Assembly (NCBI GenBank): GCA_013298245.1
Contig: JAAFHD010000240.1
Location: forward strand, 1-5,939
DNA length: 5,939 nt
From: Alphaproteobacteria bacterium
GTDB taxonomy: Bacteria > Pseudomonadota > Alphaproteobacteria > Acetobacterales > Acetobacteraceae
Direction: 5' to 3'
Notes under the pieces: model-generated
Seen by the model: only the letters and a program-made list of their open reading frames with translations
The model's database searches: none
Told to the model about the DNA's origin: nothing
Part shown: piece after piece, positions 4,132-5,939 of the stretch
Layout: every line of letters begins with the position of its first letter
How positions within the stretch are numbered: the stretch's first letter is position 1
Made by a program: the position numbers and the translations under genes

Positions 4132-5939
4132 CTACCCACCGACCGCGCGCAGAACGATGCCTTCGGTCAGTATCTGCGGCAGCACCACCGCCGCCGCCCC
4201 CGGCGCCATGAACAGGTAAAGCGGCACCCCCTCCCGCCCATGCTCGCGCAGCAGCGCGGTGATGGCGGCATCGCCCCGCGTCCAGTCGCCCACCAGCACG
4301 GCCACGTTGCGCGCGGCGAAGGCGGCGCGGGTGGCCTCGGTGTCCAGGGCCACGCGTTCATTCACCTTGCAACTGATGCACCAGGCGGCGGTGAGGTTGA
4401 CGAAGACCGGGCGCCCTTCGGCGTGCAGTTCCGCGACGCGGGTGGCGGACCAGGCTTCGTGGCTGGTGCTGGTCGCGGCCGGCGCGGGCGCGCTGCCGAT
4501 GCCGGGCAGCAGCGCCAGCGCGCCCACCAGCGCGACCAGGGCAGCACCTCGGCCCAGCTTGCCGCCGGCGGATTGCGCGGCGCCAAAGGCCCAGGCCGCG
4601 AAGCCCACCAGCACCGCGCCGCCCAGGCCAAGGGCCACACCATCCGCGCCCGAGAGTTCCGCCAGCACCCAGACCAGCCAGGCGGCGGCGGCATACATGG
4701 GGAAGGCCAGCGCCTGGCGCAGGCGCTCCATCCAGGCGCCGGGGCGCGGCAGGGCGCGCGCGGCGCCGGGGGCCGCGGCCAGCAGCAGCCAGGGCAGCGC
4801 CATGCCGATACCCAGTGACGCGAAGACCGCCAGTGTTGCCGCCGGCGGCATGGCCATGGCCGCCCCCAGCGCCGCGGCCATGAAGGGCGCCGTGCAGGGT
4901 GTCGCCACCACCACCGCCAGCAACCCGGTGCCGAAGGCGCTGCCATGCCCGCCCGTCGCCGGCCCGCGCAGCGCGAAGACGCCGGAGAGGTTCAGCCCCA
5001 CCGCCAGCATCAGCCAGGCCATGGCGGCGACGAACACGGGCTGCGTGAACTGGAAGCCCCAGCCGGCCGCGCTGCCCGCCGCGCGCAGCCCGACCATGGC
5101 CGCGCCGATCAGCAGGAAGGCCACCACCACGCCGGCGGCGTAGAGGGCGGCGTGGGTGCGGATTTCGGCGCGCGCCGCACCCGCCATGCGCGCCAGGCCC
5201 ACGGCCTTCATCGCCAGGATGGGGAAGACGCAGGGCATCAGGTTCAGGATCAGGCCGCCCAGGGCTGCCAGCAGGGCCGCTTGCCACCAGGGTAAGGCGG
5301 GCGCGGTGGCGGGCATGGCGCCGGGGGTGACAGAGACGGTGAAGCCGGCGCGGATGCCCTGGCTGTCGGTGATGGCGATGATGCCTTCGATTTGCGCCGG
5401 TGGGGGGGCCAGGGTTTGCAGGGGCAGGACCAGGCGGTTGTCGCGCAGAGTCATGGGCTGGGGGGCGGTGTTGTCCAGCCAGGATTGGAGGTTCGGGAAG
5501 AAGAAGGCCTCGCGCACCGTGCCGGCGGGGAGGCCGGACAATTCGATGGCACCGCGGTTGCCTTGGAAACCGGCGCGGGTGGCGAAGGGGGCGGGGCGCG
5601 GCAGGGCGGCCTCGGCGGCTTCGAAGCGGGCGGCGGTGGGGCTGGGGCGGGGGGTGGCTTCGATGGGCAGGGTGAGGGTGAAGCGGGCTTCCTCGGGGAT
5701 GCAGATATCGGCGCAGATCAGCCAGGTGGCGTCGGCCGTGAGGGTGAAGGGGGTGCGGGCGTTGGGGGGCGGGGTGATGGTGGCCAGCAGGGTGAGGGAT
5801 TGCTCGTAGCCGAAGTTTACTAGGGGGCCGTAGGGGATGCGGCGGGGGGTGGGGAATTGCAGGGGGGTGGCGGTGGCGCCCTCGGGCAGGGTCCAGGTGA
5901 TGTCGGGGGCGCCGCCGGCGTCGCCGGGGTTGGTCCAGT
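4132..5939 (-). CDS. dsbD: Thiol:disulfide interchange protein DsbD, 5' end beyond the window
   Basis: DsbD carries electrons from cytoplasmic thioredoxin across the inner membrane to periplasmic thiol proteins, supporting disulfide isomerisation and cytochrome c maturation. The minus-strand frame is open from the TAG at 4132-4134 to the right edge, giving about 601 residues. A TTG at 5541 is internal, because family sequence continues upstream: PEGATATPLQFPTPRRIPYG, then NFGYEQSL, then WLICADICIPE with a C-x3-C pair at codons 5713-5715 and 5701-5703. This is the periplasmic N-terminal domain. The polytopic membrane domain follows with NLMPCVFPIL (Cys codon 5230-5232) and ATPCTAPFM (Cys codon 4894-4896), the two membrane cysteines of the family. 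The C-terminal thioredoxin-like domain has WCISCK, with WCISC encoded at 4369-4383. All three redox pairs are intact, so the enzyme looks functional. The signal peptide and start lie off the window. It converges on the PIN gene and has no evident functional link to it. Confidence 0.95.
   Translation of the reverse strand, partial: WTNPGDAGGAPDITWTLPEGATATPLQFPTPRRIPYGPLVNFGYEQSLTLLATITPPPNARTPFTLTADATWLICADICIPEEARFTLTLPIEATPRPSPTAARFEAAEAALPRPAPFATRAGFQGNRGAIELSGLPAGTVREAFFFPNLQSWLDNTAPQPMTLRDNRLVLPLQTLAPPPAQIEGIIAITDSQGIRAGFTVSVTPGAMPATAPALPWWQAALLAALGGLILNLMPCVFPILAMKAVGLARMAGAARAEIRTHAALYAAGVVVAFLLIGAAMVGLRAAGSAAGWGFQFTQPVFVAAMAWLMLAVGLNLSGVFALRGPATGGHGSAFGTGLLAVVVATPCTAPFMAAALGAAMAMPPAATLAVFASLGIGMALPWLLLAAAPGAARALPRPGAWMERLRQALAFPMYAAAAWLVWVLAELSGADGVALGLGGAVLVGFAAWAFGAAQSAGGKLGRGAALVALVGALALLPGIGSAPAPAATSTSHEAWSATRVAELHAEGRPVFVNLTAAWCISCKVNERVALDTEATRAAFAARNVAVLVGDWTRGDAAITALLREHGREGVPLYLFMAPGAAAVVLPQILTEGIVLRAVGG
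5823..5867 (+). other. G-quadruplex-forming motif opposite the 5' part of dsbD
   Basis: Five G tracts of four to six bases (5823-5827, 5833-5836, 5844-5849, 5851-5854, 5862-5867) are separated by loops of 5, 7, 1 and 7 bases, meeting the canonical quadruplex pattern on the plus strand, which is the template strand of dsbD. The tracts largely encode prolines (CCC codons) in the DsbD N-terminal domain, so codon bias in a very GC-rich genome may explain them. No function is implied. Confidence 0.4.

Noticed and set aside
4102..5143. Long plus-strand open frames opposite dsbD
   Set aside because: Their translations are low-complexity Ala/Gly/Arg/Ser or His/Gln-rich and lie opposite the conserved DsbD membrane and thioredoxin domains; they are shadows.
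4358..5287. 309-codon minus-strand frame overlapping dsbD in another frame
   Set aside because: Extreme Arg/Gly/Pro/Ala composition and no motifs; the DsbD frame at the same place carries the NLMPC, ATPC and WCISC motifs.
4132..5541. Treating dsbD as complete with a TTG start at 5541
   Set aside because: The frame is open to the right edge and the upstream codons encode the rest of the DsbD N-terminal domain, including WLICADICIPE, so the gene is cut by the window rather than short.
1..5939. tRNA or rRNA genes, CRISPR array, insertion sequence or attachment site
   Set aside because: No cloverleaf, no regularly spaced repeats, no transposase or integrase motifs and no paired terminal repeats were seen on either strand.

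Overview
The window looks like the edge of an accessory segment inserted beside a housekeeping gene in a high-GC proteobacterium. The best taxonomic clue is the partial dsbD gene on the right: its very high GC, its Ala/Gly/Pro-rich protein and its N-terminal domain with a WLICADICIP motif fit an alphaproteobacterium, perhaps Acetobacteraceae-like. This is inference from style, not a database match.

Layout. Bases 1-251 hold no gene I can identify: a weak open frame entering from the left edge, a 12-bp direct repeat and a 9-bp stem hairpin. A clear rho-independent terminator with a UNCG-type loop (252-278) closes whatever comes from the left. Bases 279-398 form a control region with a 12-bp palindrome and a large nested palindrome (354-390) ending just before the first gene. 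Three tightly packed plus-strand genes follow: a small protein with a MerR-like helix-turn-helix (408-929), an 836-residue N6-adenine-type DNA methyltransferase (926-3436, overlapping the first gene by 4 bases) and a PIN-domain (VapC-like) ribonuclease (3440-3937, 3 bases after the methyltransferase stop). A 194-base convergent gap without an identified gene leads to dsbD on the minus strand (4132 to beyond the right edge).

How the genes may work together. The overlaps and the single upstream control region imply one operon under a DNA-binding autoregulator, in the way C proteins control restriction-modification genes. The methyltransferase has motifs I and IV and a target-recognition-like C-terminal half, but I see no nuclease motif in it. 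The only nuclease-like protein is the PIN protein, which lacks an adjacent VapB-type antitoxin. A regulator, modification enzyme and PIN nuclease without restriction endonuclease or antitoxin is not a layout I can name. It is the best candidate here for an undescribed defence or addiction module. The biological role is inference; the domains and operon structure are seen directly.

The dsbD gene is separate. It encodes the membrane electron carrier moving reducing power from cytoplasmic thioredoxin to the periplasm, and its visible part keeps all three cysteine pairs expected of the family.
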